Source: an uncultured Christensenella sp. (GTDB lineage: Bacteria > Bacillota > Clostridia > Christensenellales > Pumilibacteraceae). Taken from it: a DNA stretch of 64,000 nt. The DNA lies in assembly GCA_910577435.1 (NCBI GenBank), contig CAJTLV010000003.1, positions 1 through 64,000 of the forward strand, given 5' to 3'. Below the pieces are notes generated by a model, which saw only the letters and a program-made list of their open reading frames with translations, ran no database searches and had not been told where the DNA came from. The position numbers and the translations under genes are program-made. This document shows, piece after piece, positions 43,330 to 51,471 of the stretch (within the stretch, counting starts at the first letter, position 1; each line of letters opens with the position of its first letter).

Positions 43330-44808
43330 TTAAAATTGGAAATAAATAAACGAACTGCCTATATCCTCCGCTTGCAGATAGATCCACGCGATAATGACAG
43401 CCCACGCCATTACGACGTACACTATATATCTCACTGCGGATTTGGCATACAGCTTACAGCCGCAAACGTCTATACGTTTGAGCTTTTCGAGACTGAGCAT
43501 AAGCGGAATACCGAGTACCGCATAAACACCCCAAAATACGTTGATCCCCAACCCGTCTGCGGTCTGTTTGAAGTACGCCGCACTAAACGAATAATCGGAA
43601 AACAGTTTTACGACGGCGGTTCCCGCGTCCGATATGGTATTCGCTCTGAAAAATATCCAAGCGAAAGCGACGAGCAGGAACGTGCCGACCGTTCGAAGCA
43701 CCCCTCCCCATAGACTTTCGGGAGACATATGCAGTTTTACGAGAATCTTATTCCTGTATTTCAAGGTGAACGCGCCGATTATCTGGAACGCCGCATGCAT
43801 AAGCCCCCATACGATAAATGTATAGTTCGCGCCGTGCCACAAGCCGCTGACAAAGAATACTATAAGTATATTCAGAACCCACCTGAATTTTTTGACACGA
43901 CTGCCGCCGAGCGGAAAATATATGTAATCGCGCAACCACTTGGACAGGGAGATATGCCACCTGTTCCAAAATTCTTTAATGCTTTTCGAGCTATACGGGG
44001 ATTCGAAGTTTTCAGTAAGGTTTATGCCGAACAGTTTAGCCGTGCCGACCGCTATATCGCTGTACCCCGAAAAGTCGCCGTATATTTGGAAGGTGAACAA
44101 CAGCGTCGCGATAAGTACCATAAGTCCGTTGGCCTGCGAAATATTGTTATACGTTGCGTTTACGAATATGCCGAGAATATCCGCTATCGCTATCTTCTTA
44201 AAGAACCCGACGAGCATATACCGTAGCGCTCCGGAATAGTCGACTTGTTTTACCGACTTCTCCGTGTCTTTAAGCTGCGGCAACAGATCCTGCGGCCGCT
44301 CTATAGGTCCGGCGACGAGTTGCGGGAAAAAACTTACGAATAGCGCGTAATACCCGAAATGTTTTTCCGCTTTGATTTTCCCCTTATAAACATCGATAAC
44401 ATACGACGCTGTCTGGAACGTGTAGAAAGAAATTCCGACGGGCAACATTATAACGAAATATCCCGTAGGCTTATCCCCGCCGAACGCGCTTATAATGTCT
44501 TTTATTATATCATAGAAAAAGTTGAAATACTTGAAGAACAGTAAGATCCCGAAACAAACGACCAGAACGACGGCAACACACGCCTTTTTGATTTTCGGTC
44601 TGTCGCCGAACCTGTCCAATAGCAATCCGCAAGCATACGATACGACCGTTGTAAGAAAAATAAGAAAAACCAGCTTATAATTCCAATACATATAAAAATA
44701 ATAGCTGAACAACAATAGAGGCAGCCACTTATACTTCTTCGGATACAGCCAATAAATAATAAATACTATCGGAAGAAATATTAGGAATTGAACCGAGTTG
44801 AATAACAT
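43330..44808 (-). CDS. MBOAT-family O-acyltransferase (AlgI/DltB-like)
   Basis: 492 residues, about 11 TM helices. Family blocks: NSVQFLIFLPIVFIIYWLYP at the N-terminus, PVGISFYTFQTASYVIDVYKG, FFPQLVAGPIERPQDLLPQL, YGDFSGYSDIAVGTAKLFGI, FWNRWHISLSKWLRDYIYFPLGG (about 286) and the catalytic His in SGLWHGANYTFI (about 324). It would carry acyl groups, usually acetyl, across the membrane to a surface polymer, with the SGNH protein as partner. No SD before the ATG; a TATAAT lies only 10 nt upstream. Confidence 0.93.
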   Translation of the reverse strand: MLFNSVQFLIFLPIVFIIYWLYPKKYKWLPLLLFSYYFYMYWNYKLVFLIFLTTVVSYACGLLLDRFGDRPKIKKACVAVVLVVCFGILLFFKYFNFFYDIIKDIISAFGGDKPTGYFVIMLPVGISFYTFQTASYVIDVYKGKIKAEKHFGYYALFVSFFPQLVAGPIERPQDLLPQLKDTEKSVKQVDYSGALRYMLVGFFKKIAIADILGIFVNATYNNISQANGLMVLIATLLFTFQIYGDFSGYSDIAVGTAKLFGINLTENFESPYSSKSIKEFWNRWHISLSKWLRDYIYFPLGGSRVKKFRWVLNILIVFFVSGLWHGANYTFIVWGLMHAAFQIIGAFTLKYRNKILVKLHMSPESLWGGVLRTVGTFLLVAFAWIFFRANTISDAGTAVVKLFSDYSFSAAYFKQTADGLGINVFWGVYAVLGIPLMLSLEKLKRIDVCGCKLYAKSAVRYIVYVVMAWAVIIAWIYLQAEDIGSSFIYFQF

Positions 44809-44818
44809 TTGTACCGAA

Positions 44819-44847
44819 ATTATAGCACGGTTCGCGTTTTATTTCAA
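44819..44847 (-). promoter_or_regulatory. Promoter of the MBOAT operon; very short leader
   Basis: Minus strand TTGAAA (44847-44842), 17-nt spacer, TATAAT (44824-44819), then 10 nt to the ATG. Expected leader is 3-4 nt with no SD, so the mRNA is nearly leaderless. Confidence 0.75.
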
Positions 44848-44931
44848 CTAAAAAAAGAGACGGCTCGAAATTTATAATATTTTGTCGTGCATAAACACCC
44901 TTTTATTTCTCATTCCAACCGAATACGGCAC

Positions 44932-44959
44932 GAAAAAGAGCCGTCCGTAGACGACTCTT
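44932..44959 (-). terminator. Terminator of the 182-residue membrane protein gene
   Basis: AAGAGTCGTC and GACGGCTCTT pair with a TACG loop (one G-T pair) and are followed by TTT on the minus strand. Confidence 0.8.
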
Positions 44960-44984
44960 CAATCTGCTTTGCGTTATTTTAATA

Positions 44985-45533
44985 TCAGTTGAATTTCTTG
45001 ACGAGACCGAGTCCGCCCGCAATACCGCCGACAAGTCCGCCTACAAAGCCGAGCCATACGCCCGCACCGGCGTGTATCGAGGCTTCGATAGCATCGAGTG
45101 CTTTTTTGATATTATCGCTTCCATAGCATTCATTAGCCATTACCAATCCCGAAACAAGTATAAGAATTGCACCGACAACCGAAAGTACAGCGCCGATTAC
45201 GCGAAGAATTTTGAAGTCCTTTTTAGCGAATAAATGCAAGCAACTGTCGGCAAGAAGAACGACAAGTCCGACGATAGTGACTATAAACGATACAACGGAA
45301 AAAGTATTGCTTACACCTTCGATTGTGATAAGACCTATTTTAAAGTCACCCCAATCATCGAACAACTTGAAGCTACCCGTTGCTGTCTTCGGTTGAAATC
45401 CTTCGAGCGTTCGATACGAATACCCGACCTGCCCTACAAACATACCGACGATCGCAAGCACCAATCCGACGATTATTATCGTCGCGAAAATGCAAGTTAA
45501 AATATTGTGTTTACTTGATTTCTTCTTAGCCAT
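44985..45533 (-). CDS. Four-TM membrane protein, unknown function
   Basis: 182 residues with four TM helices (about 12-35, 78-96, 107-130, 155-177). The loop between helices 1 and 2 (about 36-76) is outside and has aromatic and polar residues, giving a claudin-like layout. The last helix is Gly-rich (GFVGGLVGGIAGGLGLV). SD GGAGGT and a consensus promoter upstream. Monocistronic. I do not recognise the family; neighbours give no hint. Confidence 0.6.
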   Translation of the reverse strand: MAKKKSSKHNILTCIFATIIIVGLVLAIVGMFVGQVGYSYRTLEGFQPKTATGSFKLFDDWGDFKIGLITIEGVSNTFSVVSFIVTIVGLVVLLADSCLHLFAKKDFKILRVIGAVLSVVGAILILVSGLVMANECYGSDNIKKALDAIEASIHAGAGVWLGFVGGLVGGIAGGLGLVKKFN

Positions 45534-45563
45534 TATTACCTCCGTTTGGCATTATTATATACA

Positions 45564-45592
45564 ATTCTATCATTACGGAAGGTATATGTCAA
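45564..45592 (-). promoter_or_regulatory. Promoter of the four-TM protein
   Basis: Minus strand TTGACA (45592-45587), 17-nt spacer, TAGAAT (45569-45564). The remaining 150 nt up to the ABC operon hold only a 9-bp hairpin (45665-45685, AACGCAAAT/ATTTGCGTT) with no T-tract; no riboswitch was seen. Confidence 0.75.
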
Positions 45593-45751
45593 TAGTTTTA
45601 TGCAACTATTTTCTATTTTCAGCTATTTTTCTATTTTATGATCGGCACAGATCGGATCGAGAAAAACGCAAATCGAATTTGCGTTACAGGCACTCACGGT
45701 TAATCTGCTGTCGGCATACAATGGAGTATATTTTGTCTTTGGAGGAAACAT

Positions 45752-46768
45752 ATGAACAAACGATTGACCGCCGCAGTAACGGCAGCCTCGCTTATGCTGT
45801 GTCCCCTATCTCTCGCCGCCTGCGACAACGACGGAAAGACTACGGTACGCCTAAGCGAAGTGACACACTCTATCTTTTACGCGCCGCTCTACATAGCCAT
45901 TAACAACGGCTATTTCGACGACGAAAACATCGAAATCAAACTGAGCAACGGCGGCGGTGCCGATAAGGTAATGACGTCCGTAATATCTGGTTCCGCCGAC
46001 ATCGGACTTATGGGACCGGAAGCTACGATTTACTGTCACGTCGAGGGTCAGCGCGATTATCCGGTGATATTCGGACAGCTCACTCAGCGCGACGGGTCGT
46101 TTCTCGTAGGGCGCAATCCCGAACCGGATTTCGATTGGTCGAACCTCACGGGCAAGCATATTCTCGCTGGCCGTCCCGGCGGAGTGCCGGCAATGACCCT
46201 GCAATGGGTGCTGAACGAGCACGGAGTTTCCACAGACGATCCCGCGCTATTCGACACTTCGGTTGCGTTTGACGCGATGGTCGGCACGTTCGACACGGAT
46301 CCGTCAATAGATTATACAACAATGTTCGAGCCGACAGCATCCGAATATGTCGCACTCGGAAAAGGTTATATCGTCGCATCGGTCGGTCAAGCGGGAGGCA
46401 AAGTTCCGTATACCGCATTCTCGGCGCAGAAATCGTGGCTCGATAAGAACGGCGATACGGCGAAAGCCTTCCTGCGCGCTGTGCTTCGCGGCTATCGATA
46501 TATGACCGAAAACGACGCGGCAACCGTTGCCAAATCGTTGACCGATTCGTTCATAGACACAAGCGAAGAATCGATCGCGGCAACCGTCATAAATTATCTG
46601 AATATCGATGCGTGGTCGCACTCGCCCGCTATGAGCGAAGTCGACTTCAACCACTTGCAGGATATAATGGAAAACGCCGGTACGCTCTCCTCGCGCGCCG
46701 ATTACAATGCGGCGGTCGACAACACCATAGCCAACGCGCTCGCCGACGAACTCGGTTTACAGAGGTAA
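45752..46768 (+). CDS. ABC importer substrate-binding lipoprotein (NMT1/THI5-like, NitT/TauT type)
   Basis: 338 residues. Signal with lipobox LAAC (about 21-24). The fold blocks HSIFYAPLYIAINNGYFDDENIEIKL and GGADKVMTSVISGSADIGLMG are typical of this family, which binds nitrate, sulfonates, thiamine precursor (HMP), or riboflavin-like ligands. LTGKHILAGRPGGVPAMTLQW and TTMFEPTASEY continue the pattern. SD GGAGG. The first gene of a four-gene importer operon. The ligand cannot be told from sequence. Confidence 0.88.
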   Translation: MNKRLTAAVTAASLMLCPLSLAACDNDGKTTVRLSEVTHSIFYAPLYIAINNGYFDDENIEIKLSNGGGADKVMTSVISGSADIGLMGPEATIYCHVEGQRDYPVIFGQLTQRDGSFLVGRNPEPDFDWSNLTGKHILAGRPGGVPAMTLQWVLNEHGVSTDDPALFDTSVAFDAMVGTFDTDPSIDYTTMFEPTASEYVALGKGYIVASVGQAGGKVPYTAFSAQKSWLDKNGDTAKAFLRAVLRGYRYMTENDAATVAKSLTDSFIDTSEESIAATVINYLNIDAWSHSPAMSEVDFNHLQDIMENAGTLSSRADYNAAVDNTIANALADELGLQR

Positions 46769-46772
46769 CGCT

Positions 46773-47525
46773 ATGGCGCTTCTCGCACTCGACCACGTCG
46801 ATCTTATTTACCAGACCGAGAAGAGCGAAACAGAAGCGGTGCGAGACCTGAACTTGACGGTCGACGAGGGTGAATTTATTGCGCTCGTCGGACCGTCGGG
46901 TTGCGGGAAAACGACACTGCTGTCGATGATCGCAGGATTAATGCCGCCGACGGGCGGAAGCGTGACTATCGACGGCGAGCCGGTCACGCCTTCGAGCGGA
47001 AATGTGGGATATATGCTGCAACGCGACAATCTTTTCGAGTGGCGCACGATCGAAAGCAACGTCTTGCTGGGACTTATCGTCCGAAACGAACTGACTGCCG
47101 ATACAAAGGCGCACGCCGTAAAAATGCTCGAAAAGTACGGGCTAGGCGATTTCCGCAATCACTATCCGACACAGCTATCAGGCGGAATGCGCCAGCGCGC
47201 CGCGCTCATTCGTACACTGGCATTCAAGCCGCGCTTACTGCTTCTCGACGAGCCGTTTTCGGCAGTCGATTTCCAGACACGCATCGCGGTATGCGACGAT
47301 GTATATTCCATAATCAAAAGCGAACGCAAGACCGCAGTTCTCGTCACCCACGACATTTCCGAAGCCGTTTCGATGGCAGACCGAATAGTAGTTCTGACGG
47401 CAAGACCCGCAACGGTAAAAACGATATTCACAGTCGATATAGACGCTCCTACGCCGCTCAAACGGCGAGAAAGCCCGCGCTTTTCGGAGTGGTTCGACCG
47501 AGTATGGAAGGAGGTAACATTATGA
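46773..47525 (+). CDS. ABC importer ATPase (TauB/SsuB type)
   Basis: 250 residues. Walker A GPSGCGKTTLLSMIAGL (about 40-56), Q-loop MLQRDNLFEWRTI, signature LSGGMRQRAALIRTLA (about 133), Walker B LLLLDEP (about 155), switch VTHD. The gene starts 4 nt after the binding-protein stop, and its stop overlaps the next start (ATGA). It drives the permease encoded third from it. Confidence 0.95.
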   Translation: MALLALDHVDLIYQTEKSETEAVRDLNLTVDEGEFIALVGPSGCGKTTLLSMIAGLMPPTGGSVTIDGEPVTPSSGNVGYMLQRDNLFEWRTIESNVLLGLIVRNELTADTKAHAVKMLEKYGLGDFRNHYPTQLSGGMRQRAALIRTLAFKPRLLLLDEPFSAVDFQTRIAVCDDVYSIIKSERKTAVLVTHDISEAVSMADRIVVLTARPATVKTIFTVDIDAPTPLKRRESPRFSEWFDRVWKEVTL

Positions 47526-47725
47526 ACGACAACACCGAAGTCACCGAGAAGGTAACCGGAAAAAAGATACTGACCGACTGCGTGGTACTCGCACGCGACA
47601 TCGGAGTATTCCTGTTCGATCTCGGAAAAAGAGCGTACTTCGCCGTCAAGAACGCTATAACTTCCGACGACGAAAAATCAAAAGCCGCCGACAGCGTCAA
47701 TGCCGAAAACAGCGCGGCGGCATAA
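47522..47725 (+). CDS. 67-residue protein in the ABC operon, unknown function
   Basis: Starts MNDNTEVTEKVTGKKI. One amphipathic-to-hydrophobic helix (DCVVLARDIGVFLFDLGKRAYFAV is its core) is followed by an acidic-polar tail rich in Ala and Ser. SD GGAGG; the ATG overlaps the ATPase stop (ATGA), and the permease follows 31 nt later. Placement between ATPase and permease suggests a small accessory or peripheral membrane part of this importer; I know no named family. Confidence 0.6.
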   Translation: MNDNTEVTEKVTGKKILTDCVVLARDIGVFLFDLGKRAYFAVKNAITSDDEKSKAADSVNAENSAAA

Positions 47726-47756
47726 CACTACGAAACCGCCCGATAAGGAGGTTTAT

Positions 47757-48599
47757 ATGAAAAACTTAAAGACGACCTCGACACTGCCCTGTCGAATGAA
47801 TGTTGGAAAAACACCGCGTGAGAAATACCTCGCCAAACGCCGCAACGACAAAATAATCGTATTGCTCTTGCAGATAGGCTTGCTCGGCGCACTCATCGGA
47901 TTGTGGGAGCTTGCGGCAAAAGTAGGATGGATAGATTCTTTCATAACGTCCTGTCCGTCACGCATCGTAAAAACGCTGTCGGGTATAGCTCCAGCAGAAC
48001 TGTTCAAGCACATCGGCTACACTCTTGCGGAATGCATAGTCGGATTTCTGACGGCGAGCGTTCTCGGCATACTGATAGCCACCCTGTTATGGCGGTTCGT
48101 AAAACTGCGCAAAGTGATCGAACCGTATATCATAGTCCTCAACGCCCTGCCGAAAATCGCGCTCGGTCCGATCATCATTATTTGGGTCGGCGCTGGCGCT
48201 CAGGCAATAATCGTTATGACTGTGCTTATCTGCATAATAGTGACGGTAATTAGCGTGCTGAACGGATTTATGTCTGTCGACGAAGGCAAAATCTTGCTGT
48301 TGCGTTCTATGGGCGCTTCGAAACTGCAAATACTGACTAAGCTAATATTCCCCGCAAACGTGCCGGCGCTTGTCAATATGTTGAAAATAAACGTCGGACT
48401 CGCGTGGGTCGGCACGATAATGGGCGAATATCTCGTGTCGACAGCGGGACTCGGCTACCTCATCATTTACGGCAGTCAAGTATTCAAAATGGATCTCGTA
48501 ATGGCGAGTACTGTCGTTCTCTGCCTTCTCGCGACGGCTATGTATCTCGGCGTGGCGGCAATAGAACGCGCCGCAAAACGTCGCTATCATATCGATTGA
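47757..48599 (+). CDS. ABC importer permease (NitT/TauT type)
   Basis: 280 residues with six TM helices. The cytoplasmic EAA loop is LRSMGASKLQILTKLIFPAN (about 181-200), and ALPKIALGPIIIIWVGAG is the family block. SD AAGGAGG supports the ATG at 47757; longer in-frame starts overlap the 67-residue gene. Forms the transmembrane path for the ligand captured by the binding lipoprotein. Confidence 0.93.
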   Translation: MKNLKTTSTLPCRMNVGKTPREKYLAKRRNDKIIVLLLQIGLLGALIGLWELAAKVGWIDSFITSCPSRIVKTLSGIAPAELFKHIGYTLAECIVGFLTASVLGILIATLLWRFVKLRKVIEPYIIVLNALPKIALGPIIIIWVGAGAQAIIVMTVLICIIVTVISVLNGFMSVDEGKILLLRSMGASKLQILTKLIFPANVPALVNMLKINVGLAWVGTIMGEYLVSTAGLGYLIIYGSQVFKMDLVMASTVVLCLLATAMYLGVAAIERAAKRRYHID

Positions 48600-48629
48600 C
48601 TTGCGTGAATATAAATCAAACCGCAACTG

Positions 48630-48664
48630 AACTGCCGAACGCGCGCTAAGCGTTTGGCAGTTTT
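48630..48664. terminator. Terminator of the ABC operon, overlapping the convergent YkvI-like stop
   Basis: AACTGCCGAACGC and GCGTTTGGCAGTT form a 13-bp stem with one mismatch, followed by TTTGTTT on the plus strand. The stop codon of the minus-strand YkvI-like gene (48646-48648) lies in its loop. Confidence 0.85.
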
Positions 48665-49728
48665 TGTTTGCGCGCGCGCCCTATGCGTCTGTCTACCGCG
48701 CGCTCGGCGCGCTTAACCTTTCGCTTGACGTTACGCTTTATGCGCGTGCGAATTAGAAACCAAACGTTACAAGCGAGATAAACAATGCCGACGGCGCCGA
48801 TTATGGGGTACATCTTGCCTACTACGGTCGAAAACCCGAACGCGCCGACAAGCAGACCGCCGATAAGTACAAGTCCCGCCGACACGATTTTATACTTGAT
48901 AAAGCCGTTCAGGTAATCGTATACCGACTTGAACGCCGACAGCATTGTCGTGAATATCGACGCTCCGATCACCGGCATACATATAAAGTACATCGGTTTG
49001 CCGCTTTTGAGCGCGATGAGCAACATAGGCATATCCGCAGATGCGGCGGATGACGACTGCAATGCACCCATTATGAACATAAGTATCGCGGCAATAGCGA
49101 CAGCCGCAACCGACGACGCAAGCAATATCTCGCGCGGGCTTAGTTTATGCACGGTCGTGAGTACCCCGCCGCCGAGTATCATATTCATCGAAACGTAAAG
49201 GATTATCGAGTACGGGCGTATCGGCGACGATTGCGCCGCAAACGGAAAATCTATCGCGAGTATACAGCATACGAGCAAAAAAACCACCATTATCGGCACC
49301 AACACCGCATTCGCTTTTATTACGCCCGACAACCCCTTGATCGATATTATCGCGCAGACAATACCGAGTACGATCGAAGCGAACGGTCTGATATCGATAA
49401 ATTCCGAAGCGAGACTGTCAGTCGCCGCGAGCATTGCGCCGAGTACGGTCATCGAGTTGAACAGCATAAACACGTCTGCCAAAGGTCGCAGCTTGCCGAA
49501 CACCTCACCGTTGACTTCGCCTATATCCGATTTCCGCACCCGCCGCCCCACGAACAGAAACAGCACCGAGCAACCGAACACCAATACGCCCGTTATGAGC
49601 GCAATGAACATATTAGGCACTGCGCCAAAGAAGGACACTACCTCCCGACCAGACGCAAATCCCGCGCCTATCATTGTACCGATGATCAGCATAGCTACCG
49701 ACATCGAACGCAAAAACGACTTAAACAT
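48646..49728 (-). CDS. YkvI-like membrane carrier (APC superfamily)
   Basis: 360 residues, about 10 TM helices. The N-terminal GTMIGAGFASGREVVSFFGA (about 17-36) with its glycine-rich break is the substrate-site pattern of the YkvI family. The C-terminus is strongly basic (about 40 residues, RIKRNVKRKVKRAERAVDRR). The substrate is unknown. The ATG has no SD; a TACAAT lies 5 nt upstream but no good -35, so a leaderless start is possible yet weaker than elsewhere. Confidence 0.85.
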   Translation of the reverse strand: MFKSFLRSMSVAMLIIGTMIGAGFASGREVVSFFGAVPNMFIALITGVLVFGCSVLFLFVGRRVRKSDIGEVNGEVFGKLRPLADVFMLFNSMTVLGAMLAATDSLASEFIDIRPFASIVLGIVCAIISIKGLSGVIKANAVLVPIMVVFLLVCCILAIDFPFAAQSSPIRPYSIILYVSMNMILGGGVLTTVHKLSPREILLASSVAAVAIAAILMFIMGALQSSSAASADMPMLLIALKSGKPMYFICMPVIGASIFTTMLSAFKSVYDYLNGFIKYKIVSAGLVLIGGLLVGAFGFSTVVGKMYPIIGAVGIVYLACNVWFLIRTRIKRNVKRKVKRAERAVDRRIGRARKQKLPNA

Positions 49729-49813
49729 ACAATATTGTATGCCGAAATATGATTCTGAATGCGAAGTTCGAAATGCGAAAGCTCCGTCCGAATGTTTATT
49801 TTAGAATCGAATA

Positions 49814-49841
49814 AAAAAGCGCCGCCGTCAAACGGCAACGC
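49814..49841 (-). terminator. Terminator of the HD-HEAT-TPR-YesL operon
   Basis: GCGTTGCCGT and ACGGCGGCGC form a 10-bp stem (one G-T pair) with a 3-nt loop and TTTTTT on the minus strand, 62 nt past the HD gene stop. Confidence 0.85.
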
Positions 49842-49902
49842 CCCGCAATTGATATATTAAATTACAAACCACGATCGCGGATTCCGCATTCCAGATCGTG
49901 AA

Positions 49903-50625
49903 TTATTCCTCAGACACTTCCGTCTCGCCCGCTTTCGGCTCGACTACCGGATTCGGTTGCCGACGGTTTATCACATTGCCGTTTATGACAAGCTCGAACC
50001 AACAGCCAAGAAACTCGGCGGCTTTTTCGGACAATACCATTCGTGACAGATATATCTGCAAATATTCCATCGTCGCAGACGTGTTGTCCATACTGATGAC
50101 AAGCCGAATAATCTTTTTGTTTTTGTCGACTGCGAGATAATTCTTACGGATCGCGAGGTTCACTCGATCGTGTATATCCTTGCGATCTGCCGTCTCGCGA
50201 CGGACGCGCGAGCGATGCGCGTCCGATTTGTCGGCGAGGATGAGCGCGGCGGCAAGCTCGTTAACGGGCATTCCCGTCTCTTCCTCGTGATTTCCTACGG
50301 CGGCGATTATCTTGGTAGCTTCTGCGGCACTCATTCCCATTCGAATGAGAATGCCGTAAGCGAGTACAGCGCCCGTGAGTCCGTGATGCTCGCGGTTTAT
50401 CGCATTGCCTATATCGTGTATCCAGCCGGCTATCGCGCCGAGTTCCACAGTTCGGTCGTCGAAACCGAGTACCTTTAAGATATTGGCTGTAGTCTTAGAC
50501 ACGTAACCGACGTGGCGCAATCCGTGTTCTGTGTAACCCAGCACTTTAAGATTATTGCTGCACACATCTATAAGTTGTTTGAACTCTTCGTTTTCCTTGA
50601 CGTCGGATAAAGTTACTTTCGGCAT
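49903..50625 (-). CDS. HD-domain phosphohydrolase
   Basis: 240 residues. Metal ligands of the HD fold: His in GLRHVGYVS (about 37), His-Asp in AGWIHDIGNAINREHH (about 70-71), Asp in ALILADKSDAHRSRVR (about 131). Such enzymes usually cut nucleotides or cyclic nucleotides. A C-terminal beta domain (IIRLVISMDNTSATMEY) and an acidic tail follow. It starts 11 nt after the HEAT-like gene, last of a five-gene run; the substrate is unknown. Confidence 0.88.
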   Translation of the reverse strand: MPKVTLSDVKENEEFKQLIDVCSNNLKVLGYTEHGLRHVGYVSKTTANILKVLGFDDRTVELGAIAGWIHDIGNAINREHHGLTGAVLAYGILIRMGMSAAEATKIIAAVGNHEEETGMPVNELAAALILADKSDAHRSRVRRETADRKDIHDRVNLAIRKNYLAVDKNKKIIRLVISMDNTSATMEYLQIYLSRMVLSEKAAEFLGCWFELVINGNVINRRQPNPVVEPKAGETEVSEE

Positions 50626-50636
50626 TTATTTACCTG

Positions 50637-51467
50637 CTATTTGACTCCTTTCAGTATTCCGTACGACGGATCGTCCGTGAAATCGCGATAGTGTTCGTCT
50701 ACCGAACCGCCCAGCGTCTCGATGGCGTTGCGCAGTTCCAAAAAAGTCGGATAGTCGCAGTCGTCGAGAAGTGCATACAGATCGGCTGCGGCGCGCTCGT
50801 CGCCGTACCGTGCCGTCAATCCCGCTATGTATGCCGTATTGGGGTCGATTCCGAGCAACATTCGCAACAGTTCCAAAATCCTGTCGTCGCCGGCTTTACA
50901 GAACGTAAGCGGTTCCGCGTATATTTCAAGCATATTCACGTCGTCCGTATGTTCGGCACGGTCGAGCAACTCGTTCTTGACTCTGTCCGCACGTTCGCAC
51001 AACGCGCCGACGCACATCTCCTTGACTGCGTCGTCTACGTCGCGCTCTATCATATCGAGATAGAATTTATCGCCCGCGCCGCCGAGTTCGTCTATTATAC
51101 TCAGCGTGACAGTGAGCAGCTTTTCATCGGTCGTCTCTTCCGCAAGTTTTTCAAGCTCCGGCAACAGAGACGGCTCTGTGGCTATGCGGTCGAACAAAAG
51201 CGATGACGGATTGCGATCGCCTATACAGGCGCCGCGCAAAATGTCGGGAAGTTCTTCGGTAGGTATGCGATTGAAAAACTCCGACGGCGAAATTCCGCCG
51301 ATAGCGTCCTGCGGCGAAGTAGCCCAGATATGGTAAACCTTGTCGAGATCGTGGGCGAAGTCGTCGGGCGACTCGTAATCCGCCGAGTGTTCGTTGTAGT
51401 ATTTATCGGCATAGTTTTCGAACAGCTTATCGAAATCCAAAAAATACAGATCATTCGTCGTTACCAT
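50637..51467 (-). CDS. HEAT-repeat-like helical protein
   Basis: 276 residues, almost all helical. It has paired helices with HEAT-like spacing (LLPELEKLAEETTDEKLLTV, VDDAVKEMCVGALCERADRV, TPDDIS-like loops) and a conserved N-terminus LYFLDFDKLFENYADKY. The ATG at 51467 has AGGAG in the 3' end of the TPR gene; longer starts overlap that gene. Likely protein-binding, working with the TPR protein just before it. Acidic overall. Confidence 0.6.
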   Translation of the reverse strand: MVTTNDLYFLDFDKLFENYADKYYNEHSADYESPDDFAHDLDKVYHIWATSPQDAIGGISPSEFFNRIPTEELPDILRGACIGDRNPSSLLFDRIATEPSLLPELEKLAEETTDEKLLTVTLSIIDELGGAGDKFYLDMIERDVDDAVKEMCVGALCERADRVKNELLDRAEHTDDVNMLEIYAEPLTFCKAGDDRILELLRMLLGIDPNTAYIAGLTARYGDERAAADLYALLDDCDYPTFLELRNAIETLGGSVDEHYRDFTDDPSYGILKGVK

Positions 51468-51471
51468 TATA

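Noticed and set aside
45534..45751. Possible TPP (thiamine) riboswitch before the ABC importer
   Set aside because: The leader lacks the CUGAGA and ACCUGAUCUGG blocks; only a 9-bp hairpin is seen. The importer cannot be assigned to thiamine precursors on this basis.
49729..49762. Fourth full leaderless promoter before the YkvI-like gene
   Set aside because: TACAAT lies 5 nt before the ATG but no -35 box is found at 16-18 nt, so it was not counted with the three good cases.
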